A DNA stretch of 21,502 bases from IMG/VR virus record IMGVR_UViG_3300035070_004152, positions 1 to 21,502 of that record; one strand, 5' to 3'. The DNA is from a virus. The translations under genes were made by a program, and so were the position numbers. The notes under the pieces are model-generated. The model was given only the letters and a program-made list of their open reading frames with translations. It was not told where the DNA came from and did no database searches. Numbering within the stretch: position 1 is the stretch's first letter; each line of letters begins with the position of its first letter. Positions 1 through 7,176 of this stretch are shown here, one piece after another.

Positions 1-363
1 TTCGTTACCAATTGCAATCCCATAATAATCGTCTGCTTCATTATCATTACCTATAGCTATAGATTTTTCACCTGAAGATACATTTGCTACAGCAGCTAAA
101 CTATCTGCAGATTTCAATGAATTAGTACCAATACCTGCTACTAAACCAGCACCTCCTGGTAAACCGGTTACTGTAACTCCTGTGAAATCTACTAGAGATC
201 CGCTTGTGAATTTAGTTTCTACTTGTGAGACTGAAAGTGGTAGTGTTCCACCAGTTCCGTCTGTTAGTGTTTGTAAAACAGTAGGATCTACTGCTCCATT
301 ATCCTCGATCTTGATAAGACCAGGATATGTGTCTTTTATTTTAGTTCCTGTTAGTGTACTCAT
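1..363 (-). CDS. Second tail fibre / adhesin-like protein, N-terminal part (runs off the window)
   Basis: The reading frame starts at ATG 363 and stays open to the window edge, giving the first 121 residues. The N-terminus (MSTLTGTKIKDTYPGLIK) matches the start of the 437-residue fibre encoded at 632-1945 (MGTLTGKQIDNTYDGLIK). Both also share a D-F-T-x-x-T-V-T-G stretch at residues 59-67. This suggests a common anchor that docks both proteins to the same virion part. From about residue 80 the sequence becomes Ser/Ala/Gly-rich, with SIAIGNDNEA and GIAIGNE at 101-121. That spacing resembles the YadA-head left-handed beta-roll repeats of trimeric adhesins and some phage fibres. It is the last gene of the fibre unit seen here. 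The shared N-terminus is seen directly; the receptor-binding role is inferred. Confidence 0.75.
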   Translation of the reverse strand, partial: MSTLTGTKIKDTYPGLIKIEDNGAVDPTVLQTLTDGTGGTLPLSVSQVETKFTSGSLVDFTGVTVTGLPGGAGLVAGIGTNSLKSADSLAAVANVSSGEKSIAIGNDNEADDYYGIAIGNE

Positions 364-382
364 GAGTTTTTATATTGTTATA

Positions 383-508
383 TTATTCGTCTTCCCAGTT
401 TGTATCTCTGTTTTCCCATAGTGTTTCTATAAGATTCCACACATATACAATGGGAGTAATAGCTGCTCTTCCGAGCGTTCTTGTTATTGATATTAGATTT
501 GCTATCAT
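383..508 (-). CDS. 41-residue microprotein between the two fibre genes
   Basis: This is a short frame from ATG 508 to TAA 383. Its start overlaps the stop of the 40-residue gene upstream (TAATG), and it ends 19 nt before the second fibre start, so it fits the operon tightly. The protein (MIANLISITRTLGRAAITPI...ENRDTNWEDE) begins with an amphipathic or hydrophobic helix of about 28 residues and ends in an acidic, Trp-containing tail. I do not recognise the family. Support comes only from the close packing, the overlap and the coding-like composition. It could be a fibre chaperone or a small membrane-associated protein. Confidence 0.5.
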   Translation of the reverse strand: MIANLISITRTLGRAAITPIVYVWNLIETLWENRDTNWEDE

Positions 509-630
509 TATTTGTCGTCTTCTAGATGTTTTGCAATGATTGCAGCCTTTTTAGCTTCGTCAATTGTTCTTGTTACAGTACCATCTTTCTTGTATGTGTA
601 TATTACACAACCTATAGTTACTTTATTCAT
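508..630 (-). CDS. 40-residue microprotein between the two fibre genes
   Basis: The frame runs from ATG 630 to TAA 508. It begins one base after the stop of the 437-residue fibre and overlaps the next start as TAATG, which implies translational coupling. The protein (MNKVTIGCVIYTYKKDGTVT...AKHLEDDK) shows a beta-hairpin-like N-terminal half followed by a charged helix (residues about 23-40). No family is recognised. Both neighbours on its 3' side are minus-strand genes, so it is probably a real operon member. Confidence 0.5.
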   Translation of the reverse strand: MNKVTIGCVIYTYKKDGTVTRTIDEAKKAAIIAKHLEDDK

Positions 631-631
631 A

Positions 632-1945
632 TTATACGTTTGTTATTGTTAGTGATGGAGAGTAAGCTTCCCATGATGCGCCAGGGTCATCACACCAAAC
701 ACTAATTGTAAAGTATTGGTCGATAGTCCAATCCATTGGAATTTGATTTACAGGGTCTACAGTTTGTTGTGGCCAAAAATAACTGTTTTGGTCTATGTAG
801 TATGCGGTACCATTAGCTCCAACCATAATGCTTCTATACCAAGTAAAATGTTCTGGTGATCCACTTGGAGCTTGTCTACCTAATAGGTTTATAAAACTAA
901 AGTCTCCTGGTGTAGGTGCAATTTGTAATGAAGAATAATTGAATTGGTTATTACCATTATCTGAAACTGGTGAGCGAAACTCAATAGTTGCCGCTCCTGT
1001 AATAGTGTTAGCTGGAATAAGTACTTGTGCAACAATAGTATCTTGCCCTGCAGGTCCAACCCATGCATTTACAACACCTGTTGTGATTACAATAGATTTA
1101 CCCGAACTTCCACCTCCAGCAGCATCGATAGTAAATGTATTACTACCATTATCTGTTAGTGTGATGTTTGTACCAGCTTGCATAGTCACAACATCATTTG
1201 TTGTATCTGATCCTGTTAGTGCAAAGTTTATATTACCTGCAGCGCCTACGGCACCATAATCATAAGTAGTATTATCTGCATCGATTTGAATATCACCATT
1301 TACAACATCTAAGCCGATATTAGCACCTGGTGTAAATGACACAGTAGTAGTAACTCCTGTATTTGGTACTAGTTTTAGATCCGCATTGACTCCATTATCT
1401 ACAGCACCTAATTCGTATGTTGTACTAGCGCCTCCAGCGGCATCAATAGTAATATTGTTACCTGTGTTTGTAAGAGTAATATTAGTACCTGCTTGTAATG
1501 TAACGTTTGATTGAGCAGAAGTTCTATCTAAAGTTATATCTACATCTGTTCCGTCTTGTGCAGAATTGATAGTATATGGTTCAACAGTAACATCTAATTC
1601 GTTAGCAATTGCTGTAACGTCCATTGAAATATTACCATTTGCTTGTAATACTATTTCTTGTGCTGGTGAACCATCGCTTGCTGTAAGTGTTATTATACCA
1701 TCTGGTACACTTTCTTCTACTCCTAAGGTATATGTTGTGTCTGTTGCTGATATACCTGTTACGGTAGCATTAGTAAAATCCTGTGCACCGTCGTATACCA
1801 TACCTGCTGTTCCTACTTTCACAGGTAAATCGTTTCCTAAACCATCTTGCAATCTTTTTGGAGTTGCGTTGATTGGTTGTTCGTCGTCTGTCTTGATAAG
1901 ACCATCATAGGTATTATCAATTTGTTTTCCTGTTAGTGTTCCCAT
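632..1945 (-). CDS. Tail fibre protein with four internal beta repeats
   Basis: This 437-residue protein has three parts. Residues 1-68 form the N-terminal module shared with the partial fibre at 1-363. Residues 70-278 hold four units of about 52 residues (near 70-122, 123-172, 173-225 and 226-278). Each opens with a Y-T/E/D-L/I/Y element, has a central I-T-L/L-K-L/I-N-F strand, an A-G-x-N-I-x-L turn in units 2-4, and closes with I-T-I-D-A or I-Q-I-D-A. This is typical of trimeric beta-rich fibre shafts. Residues 283-437 form a non-repetitive, aromatic-rich C-terminal domain (FTWYRSIMVG, YFTISVWCDD) that would suit a receptor-binding tip. The ATG directly abuts the stop of the 88-residue gene. 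Virion location and receptor role are inferred from the architecture. Confidence 0.8.
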   Translation of the reverse strand: MGTLTGKQIDNTYDGLIKTDDEQPINATPKRLQDGLGNDLPVKVGTAGMVYDGAQDFTNATVTGISATDTTYTLGVEESVPDGIITLTASDGSPAQEIVLQANGNISMDVTAIANELDVTVEPYTINSAQDGTDVDITLDRTSAQSNVTLQAGTNITLTNTGNNITIDAAGGASTTYELGAVDNGVNADLKLVPNTGVTTTVSFTPGANIGLDVVNGDIQIDADNTTYDYGAVGAAGNINFALTGSDTTNDVVTMQAGTNITLTDNGSNTFTIDAAGGGSSGKSIVITTGVVNAWVGPAGQDTIVAQVLIPANTITGAATIEFRSPVSDNGNNQFNYSSLQIAPTPGDFSFINLLGRQAPSGSPEHFTWYRSIMVGANGTAYYIDQNSYFWPQQTVDPVNQIPMDWTIDQYFTISVWCDDPGASWEAYSPSLTITNV

Positions 1946-2212
1946 TTAGTATAGTCTAAATATGTTTGCTGTTGCTGTTTGTGCTGTTACTTTTACTACT
2001 CTGATTGGTAAAAATCCTGCAGTAAATGCAATAGTAACTGTTTGTCCTCCACCTGTTTCAACGGTTAGTGTGTCATCCGCATCTATATACAATGCAGATT
2101 CTTCAAATGCTGTAGCACTTGGAGTAACTGCGAATATGTTTTGTGGTAATGCTGTGTCTAATCTGTCTGAAGCAGCTTGAATGTAACTTGATTCTCTATT
2201 TTGTAGTCCCAT
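1946..2212 (-). CDS. Small virion protein resembling spike-base proteins
   Basis: This is an 88-residue protein starting at ATG 2212, just downstream of a copy of the late-promoter-like motif. It heads the fibre transcription unit. The pattern of a beta strand pair, then FLPIRVVKV and a final TATANIFRLY, resembles short phage and gene-transfer-agent spike-base proteins, whose C-terminus typically reads G-x-L-P-x-R-V-x-x-V...T-G-T-T-A-x-x-I-x-x-L. No transmembrane segment or signal peptide is seen. Position immediately before the fibre supports a virion tip role. The family match is by eye and could be coincidental, so unknown structural protein is the fallback. Confidence 0.5.
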   Translation of the reverse strand: MGLQNRESSYIQAASDRLDTALPQNIFAVTPSATAFEESALYIDADDTLTVETGGGQTVTIAFTAGFLPIRVVKVTAQTATANIFRLY

Positions 2213-2236
2213 GATTTATTGTGTGTGTTATTTACA

Positions 2237-2251
2237 GTATAAGATATACTT
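2237..2251 (-). promoter_or_regulatory. Late-promoter-like motif, copy at the spike/fibre unit
   Basis: On the minus strand this reads AAGTATATCTTATAC. It lies in the 40-nt gap between the 62-residue gene and the 88-residue gene, 25 nt upstream of ATG 2212. With flanking bases it is identical over 21 positions (2231-2251) to the copy before the tape measure gene. Promoter function is inferred from recurrence and position. Confidence 0.6.
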
Positions 2252-2252
2252 A

Positions 2253-2441
2253 TTAGTTCGATTGTTTTAGTTTTGCGACAGCATCTATAATTGTCTGTCC
2301 GCCAATGTAGATTGCACTTATCGTAACCCAATCAGATGATGTTACATCACCAAATAAAGTTAGTAAGGTAGCAATTGCAAAAACCATTAGTTTTCTGCTT
2401 GAGTATCTTTCGATGAATCTATCTATTGTTCCTTTGCTCAT
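2253..2441 (-). CDS. Small membrane protein, holin-like candidate
   Basis: This 62-residue protein has a charged N-terminus (MSKGTIDRFIERYSSRK), a hydrophobic segment at about residues 18-31 (LMVFAIATLLTLFG), a short polar turn (DVTSSDW) and a second hydrophobic segment at about 39-55 (VTISAIYIGGQTIIDAV), ending K-L-K-Q-S-N. Two short membrane spans with charged ends are compatible with a small class II-type holin. They also fit an unrelated virion membrane-facing protein. It lies between connector and spike-base genes, and no endolysin is adjacent, so the holin label is tentative. Confidence 0.5.
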   Translation of the reverse strand: MSKGTIDRFIERYSSRKLMVFAIATLLTLFGDVTSSDWVTISAIYIGGQTIIDAVAKLKQSN

Positions 2442-2500
2442 TGTTTTGATTTTGTTTTGAGAAGTATTGTGATAACTTCTTTATGTTTTCTTTAGTACTC

Positions 2501-3091
2501 TTAGTAGAGTGGGATATTGATTCGGCCTTCTGAGTTGTCGCAGTCATCACAGTATTTATTTAGGTTTGTTCCGGGCATTGCTAATCCAGTATAGTAAGAT
2601 GTTCCTCTTCTTGGTGCCATACCATCTTTATTGGTATATGATTGATATTCTGGATAATCTTCTTGATAAGCAACTAAAAAGTCTCTTAGTCTTTCATTGT
2701 AAAACTGTGCAGTAGAATTTACTTGATTCATCAAGAATTGTACTTCTTCTAATGCTATAGATTCTCCAACTTCAGATGTTCCACTCATAAGTCCTTTATT
2801 AGTAGTCTTATATTTGATATGTGGTAATGCAAGATAGTAAGTATAGTATACTACCATATTAGCTACATAGTCATCTAGGAGTGTCTTGTATGCCGTAGGG
2901 ATAGGTGTCTGATTAGTTACGTAATCATTTACATATTCTTTCAAAGCATTGTATAACTTAGTTCCACATGTGGATTGTACGTACAGATCCTGACTTTGGA
3001 TTACGTATGGGTAAAGTTGATCTGGATCTACATTTTGGTCGATTCCAGTAAAGCTCTTGAGCTTGTCTTCTGTGATAAAGAGAGTTGTCAT
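2501..3091 (-). CDS. Head-tail connector-like protein (DUF6712-like)
   Basis: This 196-residue protein is encoded one base after the portal gene. The N-terminus (LFITEDKLKSFTGIDQNVDP...LYPYVIQSQDLYVQ) and the following helices, including GTKLYNALKEY and YVANMVVYYTYYLALP, match the pattern of the DUF6712 group as I recall it. Those proteins sit beside portal genes in Bacteroidetes phages and are compared with gp6-type adaptors. The C-terminus carries a CDDC motif (about residues 181-184) that could bind metal. Adjacency to the portal supports a role in the neck ring. The assignment is from remembered family pattern plus context. Confidence 0.65.
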   Translation of the reverse strand: MTTLFITEDKLKSFTGIDQNVDPDQLYPYVIQSQDLYVQSTCGTKLYNALKEYVNDYVTNQTPIPTAYKTLLDDYVANMVVYYTYYLALPHIKYKTTNKGLMSGTSEVGESIALEEVQFLMNQVNSTAQFYNERLRDFLVAYQEDYPEYQSYTNKDGMAPRRGTSYYTGLAMPGTNLNKYCDDCDNSEGRINIPLY

Positions 3092-3092
3092 A

Positions 3093-4226
3093 TTAGTCTT
3101 GTGTTTCGTTTGGTGTGATTATGTCTTGCGGAGCACCGTCAACATTTACTGTATATAAGATCTCTGCTGGTATAACTTCTAGTTTGACTGTTCTACCTGT
3201 TTGGTTGATAATCTTACTAAATGATTTTACTAATTTCTTTTGCATAGGTACAATAACAGTTCCCATAAAGTGGTTATATGCTACTTGTATTTCATCTGCA
3301 TTATTTGAGAAACCTGCAGCATCTTTTATACCTAACAAAAGTGGACTCGATATCCTGTGACTAGTCAATATATCTTGTGAAAGTCTAGCAGAAAGCGTGA
3401 TATAGTAGTCATCGTTTGCGTTCTCTATTGCTTGTAAATCTGGTTCTCTTCCTGGTTCTGAGAAGTTTACGAAGAATTTCCCCGCGTTATCTTCTCCCGC
3501 AAATGTGGACTCTATGTCTCGCCAAATCGCTGTTTGCTCGTCGGGAGTTGGTATACCATTTTTGAAAGTTAGCATCATAGAAGGAGCTAATCCCTGTTGT
3601 AAATTCGAGCGGTGGAATCGACTGACTCTAGCATCAGTATCTATCGAGTTTATAGCACCTACATAAGCAGGTAAAGGATAGTAAAATGCACCTACAGTAT
3701 AATCAAAACAATAGTAAACTTGATTAGCGTCTTCACCTTTATTATCTGTTGGTGAATATGCTTTGTATGCTACGGGTTTATATTTTCTATGTTGCTGCCA
3801 GTTTGATGAGTAGTAATAGTGTTCTACTTCTTCTTCATCATTCATTACACCACTTCTTACATTGTTGAAAGGAAGATGAAATACTTCTGCTATAGTACTT
3901 CCGTCTCTCGACCATACTACATTCAAACTATAACCTCCAAAGAGAACATAGTCCGTTGAAATCTTTTCAAAGACTTCGTCAATAGTTTCTCCTTTTGAAT
4001 TGATGACGTCATCACCAAAATGTTGAAAACCTTCACCAGTTACTGCATCTACTTTAGCTTCGATTGCTGTGTGGTGCATTGCTGAGTTGTTGAATAACTC
4101 TATTAGTAAATCTGGGTATAAGTTGTTAGAACCAAAATCTATCCAATCTTTACCTTTTTTCTCTTGTATCGCTGGTAATTGAATTGCTTCGAATGACCTT
4201 GAGTTGAACGCGTATCGTTGCTGCAT
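3093..4226 (-). CDS. Portal protein
   Basis: This 377-residue protein forms the dodecameric DNA gate at one capsid vertex in related phages. Portal-type features include an early segment with SNNLYPDLLIELFNNSAMHH (residues about 33-52) followed by an I-x-x-K-V-D-A-V-T-G-E-G-F element (crown/stem entry). There is also DYVLFGGYSLNVVW, a mid-protein beta wing with HLPFNNVR, and a C-terminal helical stretch with SHRISSPLLLGI and GFSNNADEIQVAYNHFMGTV, typical of PBSX/HK97-class portals. Length is slightly short for the class. It is followed by the connector gene and preceded by a virion protein gene after a 4-nt gap. Its place downstream of the capsid gene is atypical. Confidence 0.85.
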   Translation of the reverse strand: MQQRYAFNSRSFEAIQLPAIQEKKGKDWIDFGSNNLYPDLLIELFNNSAMHHTAIEAKVDAVTGEGFQHFGDDVINSKGETIDEVFEKISTDYVLFGGYSLNVVWSRDGSTIAEVFHLPFNNVRSGVMNDEEEVEHYYYSSNWQQHRKYKPVAYKAYSPTDNKGEDANQVYYCFDYTVGAFYYPLPAYVGAINSIDTDARVSRFHRSNLQQGLAPSMMLTFKNGIPTPDEQTAIWRDIESTFAGEDNAGKFFVNFSEPGREPDLQAIENANDDYYITLSARLSQDILTSHRISSPLLLGIKDAAGFSNNADEIQVAYNHFMGTVIVPMQKKLVKSFSKIINQTGRTVKLEVIPAEILYTVNVDGAPQDIITPNETQD

Positions 4227-4230
4227 ATTA

Positions 4231-4719
4231 TTATTTGTATATTACGTATGATTTTGCTGTGTTAGGTTCAGTCTTATATTTGACTGTGATTGCTTCATCA
4301 GAACCTCTTTGCATATCTACCGTCGTTGTTGATTTTATTTTAGTTTGACCATTCTGTAGTAGAGACCATTGACCTTCATCAAAGTTTTCTGATGTCCAAT
4401 CAATATCTAATTCACTACCCCATATTTCATAGTCATATAAACCAGTGTAAAGTCCAAGTTCTACAGTACTTCCTGCACCTAAATAAGGTTGAACATTGAA
4501 CTCTGAGTATCTTTCATTTGATAATTGTAATTCAATTGGTAATAACCAAGAGCTGGTGTCATTATCGATTGATCTATTAGTGTATCTACTTGTTAGTTGT
4601 AGTCTATAAGTAACATAACCATTTGGTGTAGCTGCGGTCACGCCGCTTAGATCACCATCTACTGCTACTCTAGTTCTCAAAGCTGTGCCTTCTGTATTGT
4701 CTCTAAAATATAATGTCAT
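4231..4719 (-). CDS. Beta-rich virion protein of unknown role
   Basis: An open frame extends upstream to a TTG at 4749, but the first ATG is at 4719. It lies 30 nt downstream of the late-promoter-like motif at 4749-4763, at a spacing like that of other copies. The TTG would fall inside or beside that motif, so I use 4719 (162 residues, beginning MTLYFRDNTEGTALRTRV). The protein has alternating short beta strands (YVTYRLQLTSRYTNR, LPIELQLSNERYSEF, GLYDYEIWGS), suggesting an Ig-like or jelly-roll fold. No enzymatic motif is seen. It heads the unit leading to portal and connector, so a head or neck decoration role is plausible but unproven. Confidence 0.6.
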   Translation of the reverse strand: MTLYFRDNTEGTALRTRVAVDGDLSGVTAATPNGYVTYRLQLTSRYTNRSIDNDTSSWLLPIELQLSNERYSEFNVQPYLGAGSTVELGLYTGLYDYEIWGSELDIDWTSENFDEGQWSLLQNGQTKIKSTTTVDMQRGSDEAITVKYKTEPNTAKSYVIYK

Positions 4720-4748
4720 ATAGTATTTATCTAGATTTATTTGTATCA

Positions 4749-4763
4749 ATATAAGATATACTT
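4749..4763 (-). promoter_or_regulatory. Late-promoter-like motif, copy at the portal unit
   Basis: The minus strand reads AAGTATATCTTATAT. It lies directly after the intrinsic terminator at 4786-4817 and before ATG 4719. A terminator followed by this motif is the expected arrangement if the motif restarts transcription for the virion protein, portal and connector genes. Confidence 0.6.
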
Positions 4764-4785
4764 CTGACTGTAGTTGTAATTACAC

Positions 4786-4817
4786 AAAAAAAGAGGTAAC
4801 CATTTCTGATTACCTCT
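4786..4817 (-). terminator. Rho-independent terminator after the tube-like gene
   Basis: On the minus strand an 11-bp stem (AGAGGTAATCA pairing with TGGTTACCTCT, one G-T pair) closes a GAAA tetraloop and runs directly into seven T residues. It lies 41 nt past the stop of the tube-like gene. It would end the scaffold-capsid-tube transcript. Confidence 0.9.
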
Positions 4818-4858
4818 CTTACATATATAGGCAGACCTAAGTCTGGAAGAGTAATAAC

Positions 4859-5377
4859 TTACTCTCCAACGAATGCAGCGTCGCACTCATATGATGGATC
4901 GGGTTCAAGCCCCGTAAGGGTAAGTTCTCCCCCGTTGCGATCTCCGTAGTTTGTACCTGTTGCAACTGAACCTGCTGTAAGTTCTGCTCCGCGAGTTACG
5001 CCTACACTCCAGAACTTCGAATTGCCATCTTTGATGACTACTAAAAGTTTTGGATTCTGCGCTAGCAATTTGATCTGATCACGCTTTACACTTTCCATTT
5101 TATTGAAGACCATAAGAGCGTCCTGCTGATAGAAAACTGTGCCCGCAGTGTTATCTGCATTTATAGTTTCTGTAAAGCTTGAACTCTGCTTCGGAACTTC
5201 ATATTTATAAAAAGTGATTGTAACTGGCGCGCCAGCAGCGTCTAATGAAACGATTTTCCCGTCCACATCAGTGGTAATAGTATCGTATGTCGGTAAATCA
5301 GCAATATACAAATACTCTAAACCACCCTGTGAATCTTTACAGCCTAGTGTTAGGCCTGATGTTATACTACAACTCAT
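4859..5377 (-). CDS. Major tail tube-like structural protein
   Basis: This 172-residue protein has the start pattern M-S-C-S-I-T-S-G-L-T-L-G-C-K-D-S-Q-G-G followed by an L-Y-I-A-D strand. It also has SSSFTETINADNTAGTVFYQQ (about residues 65-85), RDQIKLLAQNPKLLVVIKDG and a final ELTLTGLEPDPSY. This combination is common in small, abundant structural proteins of Bacteroidetes phages that I associate with a tail-tube or tube-like beta fold. The position right after the capsid gene and before a strong terminator fits a highly expressed virion component. The tube assignment is inferred; head decoration is an alternative. Confidence 0.6.
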   Translation of the reverse strand: MSCSITSGLTLGCKDSQGGLEYLYIADLPTYDTITTDVDGKIVSLDAAGAPVTITFYKYEVPKQSSSFTETINADNTAGTVFYQQDALMVFNKMESVKRDQIKLLAQNPKLLVVIKDGNSKFWSVGVTRGAELTAGSVATGTNYGDRNGGELTLTGLEPDPSYECDAAFVGE

Positions 5378-5411
5378 AATTCTTTGGTGTTTTTTTTAGA
5401 TTATTTTTATA

Positions 5412-6314
5412 TTATAATGTACCGTTCTTTGCGAATTTAGTAACATCCACGATTCCTAAACCGATCCTCCATGCGCCCATGACACGAACTTCGTCGTTAT
5501 CGGCAGAATAGAAAATATTTAGTGAATCGAAGTCATCTTCTAAACCAACTCCTACTACGATATCTTTCAAAGGACCTGCAACGAAAGAATCACCTGTAAC
5601 TGCTGGATAAGTAGCAGAAGCAGAGAAACCTGATGATTTGATTACTTTGAAATCAGTACCTGGCATTACTAATTCTGTGTTTGAGTTAGTATCCGCTGGG
5701 TTGAAGTGGAATAAGTTTTGTGAAATCAATGCTCTTCTCAACATGTTGTAGTAAGAAGGCGCCATGATAACACCTAAGTCATCTCTGTCTAATACAGAAG
5801 ATGGTACAGCGTCAATTAGGTCCATAACGTCTGCAACGATAGTTGAAGCGATAGATGCAGTAGTTTGACCTGAAGTGACAGCACCGTTTGCAACAGTTAC
5901 ATCAGTAAGGATTTCAGAACCTAAGTAGTTCTCATTCCAGTTACGGATTTTCTCTACGAATAAGTTTGCAGTAACCTCTTCAAATGGAATTTCTTCTGCG
6001 TGAGCTGAAGCAGATAATCTGCTAGCTAAATAATAATCGCGAAGATCAGTTGGGCATAATGCTTGTTTTGTTTGTTTTTCTTGCATGTCGATATCTACTT
6101 GTGAATAAGTAAGATTTCCTGCTGCGTTCCAACCACAAGCTCTATCAGCTACAGCGATATCTGCATCTAATAAATTGATAGTTGTCGTTCCGAATTTCAA
6201 TCCTGAACGGATCTGTGCGTATTCCATCACAGAAGTCTGTAAAACTGCCTTTGAAATCAATTCAAAAGATAGTTCATCTGACATAGTTTGTAAATTTGCT
6301 AAATTGTAGCTCAT
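5412..6314 (-). CDS. Major capsid protein (HK97-fold candidate)
   Basis: This 300-residue protein follows the scaffold gene after 22 nt. An N-terminal helical region (residues 1-35) is followed by a beta-rich E-loop-like stretch (FGTTTINLLDADI at 41-53). Then comes a long helical segment with EEVTANLFVEKIRNWNENYLG (112-132) and the P-domain-like sequence VLDRDDLGVIMAPSYYNMLR (174-193). A C-terminal A-domain-like part ends SADNDEVRVMGAWRIGLGIVD. The order scaffold-capsid-tube and the length suit a capsid subunit. No long delta domain is present; the separately encoded scaffold would supply that role. HK97 fold is inferred, not demonstrated. Confidence 0.8.
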   Translation of the reverse strand: MSYNLANLQTMSDELSFELISKAVLQTSVMEYAQIRSGLKFGTTTINLLDADIAVADRACGWNAAGNLTYSQVDIDMQEKQTKQALCPTDLRDYYLASRLSASAHAEEIPFEEVTANLFVEKIRNWNENYLGSEILTDVTVANGAVTSGQTTASIASTIVADVMDLIDAVPSSVLDRDDLGVIMAPSYYNMLRRALISQNLFHFNPADTNSNTELVMPGTDFKVIKSSGFSASATYPAVTGDSFVAGPLKDIVVGVGLEDDFDSLNIFYSADNDEVRVMGAWRIGLGIVDVTKFAKNGTL

Positions 6315-6336
6315 AATGTTCTAATGTTTATTTTGG

Positions 6337-6912
6337 TTATTTAGATTTGCGAATCTTTTGGATTCTTTCAATTGCATCGAATTTGTTTGCTGCGAATGCT
6401 TCAGCTTTCTTGATTGGCTTAGTAGCAGGTTCTTTAGAGAATTTAGAGAAGTTTCCTTCCATCTCTACAACCTTTTCCTTTAGCTCTTTGATCTCTTCAA
6501 AGTAAGGCTTCATAGCTTCCACGATCTTTACGATCATTTCTTCTTCCATCTCTACTTCTACTTTTTCTTCCTCTTCGTTTTCTACTTCAACGGTTACTTC
6601 CTCTTCCATCTCAACTTTTACTTCTTCTTCTACTTCTTCAGTAGCTTCTTCAGTAACTTCTTCGATTTGAGTAATAACACCAGCTTCGTCTACAGTGATA
6701 AGCTTGTTTGACTCTGTCATGTGTTTTCCAGCGGGAGCTGGTATATCACCTTCTGCAGTCACGACAACTAAAGCCTTTCCAGCCTCTAATTCTCCTTCAA
6801 CCTTTACTTCTGTACCATCAACTAGTTTCTCAGATGCCATAGCGATTGCTACAACTTCTTCTTCAACGCCTAATAGAACACGAATCTTTGTAATTGCATT
6901 TGTTGCTGTCAT
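6337..6912 (-). CDS. Acidic capsid scaffolding protein candidate
   Basis: This 191-residue protein has three regions. Residues about 18-82 form a small beta domain (MASEKLVDGTEVKVEGELEAGKALVVVTAEG). Residues 84-126 are extremely Glu-rich with alternating Val/Glu. Residues 127-155 form a coiled-coil helix (VKIVEAMKPYFEEIKELKEK), followed by a basic C-terminus (165-191, ending RIQKIRKSK). A basic C-terminal tail that binds the inner capsid surface and a central coiled coil are typical of scaffolds. The gene sits immediately before the capsid gene. No protease motif is visible in it, so the XkdF-type protease at 9086-10876 is the likely source of maturation activity. The role is inferred from composition and position. 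Confidence 0.7.
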   Translation of the reverse strand: MTATNAITKIRVLLGVEEEVVAIAMASEKLVDGTEVKVEGELEAGKALVVVTAEGDIPAPAGKHMTESNKLITVDEAGVITQIEEVTEEATEEVEEEVKVEMEEEVTVEVENEEEEKVEVEMEEEMIVKIVEAMKPYFEEIKELKEKVVEMEGNFSKFSKEPATKPIKKAEAFAANKFDAIERIQKIRKSK

Positions 6913-6969
6913 GTACTAATTATTTATTTTTAGTTGTTATACTTTAGACACTGAATGTGCCTTGAACAT

Positions 6970-6985
6970 AATAAGATATACACTT
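6970..6985 (-). promoter_or_regulatory. Late-promoter-like motif, copy at the scaffold-capsid unit
   Basis: The minus strand reads AAGTGTATATCTTATT, with a two-base change (GT added next to the AAGT end) relative to the other copies; the GTATATCTTAT core is intact. It lies 58 nt upstream of the scaffold ATG at 6912, the longest leader among the six copies. Confidence 0.55.
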
Positions 6986-7097
6986 GTGCTTGGATGACAT
7001 AAGTTAGGTTTGAGAGCTCATCTGCCCACACAATTCACCTTTGAGACGTAAAGACATTACTTATATGCTAGTTTAGTCTTTTTGTTTCATTCAATTG

Positions 7098-7117
7098 AAA
7101 ATAATTTGAAAATAGTT
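7098..7117 (+). repeat. Repeat A, first copy (upstream AT-rich element)
   Basis: AAAATAATTTGAAAATAGTT recurs at 7519-7538 with one mismatch. Each copy lies upstream of a copy of the 28-bp early element. The TTTG within it could be a -33 element of a Bacteroidetes-type promoter, with TATATAAT 21 nt further on in this copy. Confidence 0.5.
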
Positions 7118-7176
7118 TAGCAAAAGTTGTATATAATATAGAATACGTACACACGTACACACACGGGAGGCTTATC

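Noticed and set aside
182-421. Plus-strand open frame of 79 residues.
   Set aside because: It is antisense to the partial second fibre, whose N-terminus matches the other fibre; the plus frame has no independent support.
939-1910. Plus-strand open frames opposite the fibre gene (939-1259 and 1566-1910).
   Set aside because: They are antisense to a convincing repeat-containing fibre. Their products are low-complexity Val/Ser/Thr/Pro-rich and carry no start signal of the A-rich type.
4719-4749. TTG start for the virion protein upstream of the portal.
   Set aside because: The TTG lies at the edge of the late-promoter-like motif, where no leader would remain. The ATG at 4719 gives spacing consistent with other copies.
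6990-7090. Possible tRNA or structured RNA in the divergent region.
   Set aside because: No cloverleaf, anticodon arm or CCA-like end could be drawn, and no strong stem was found by eye.
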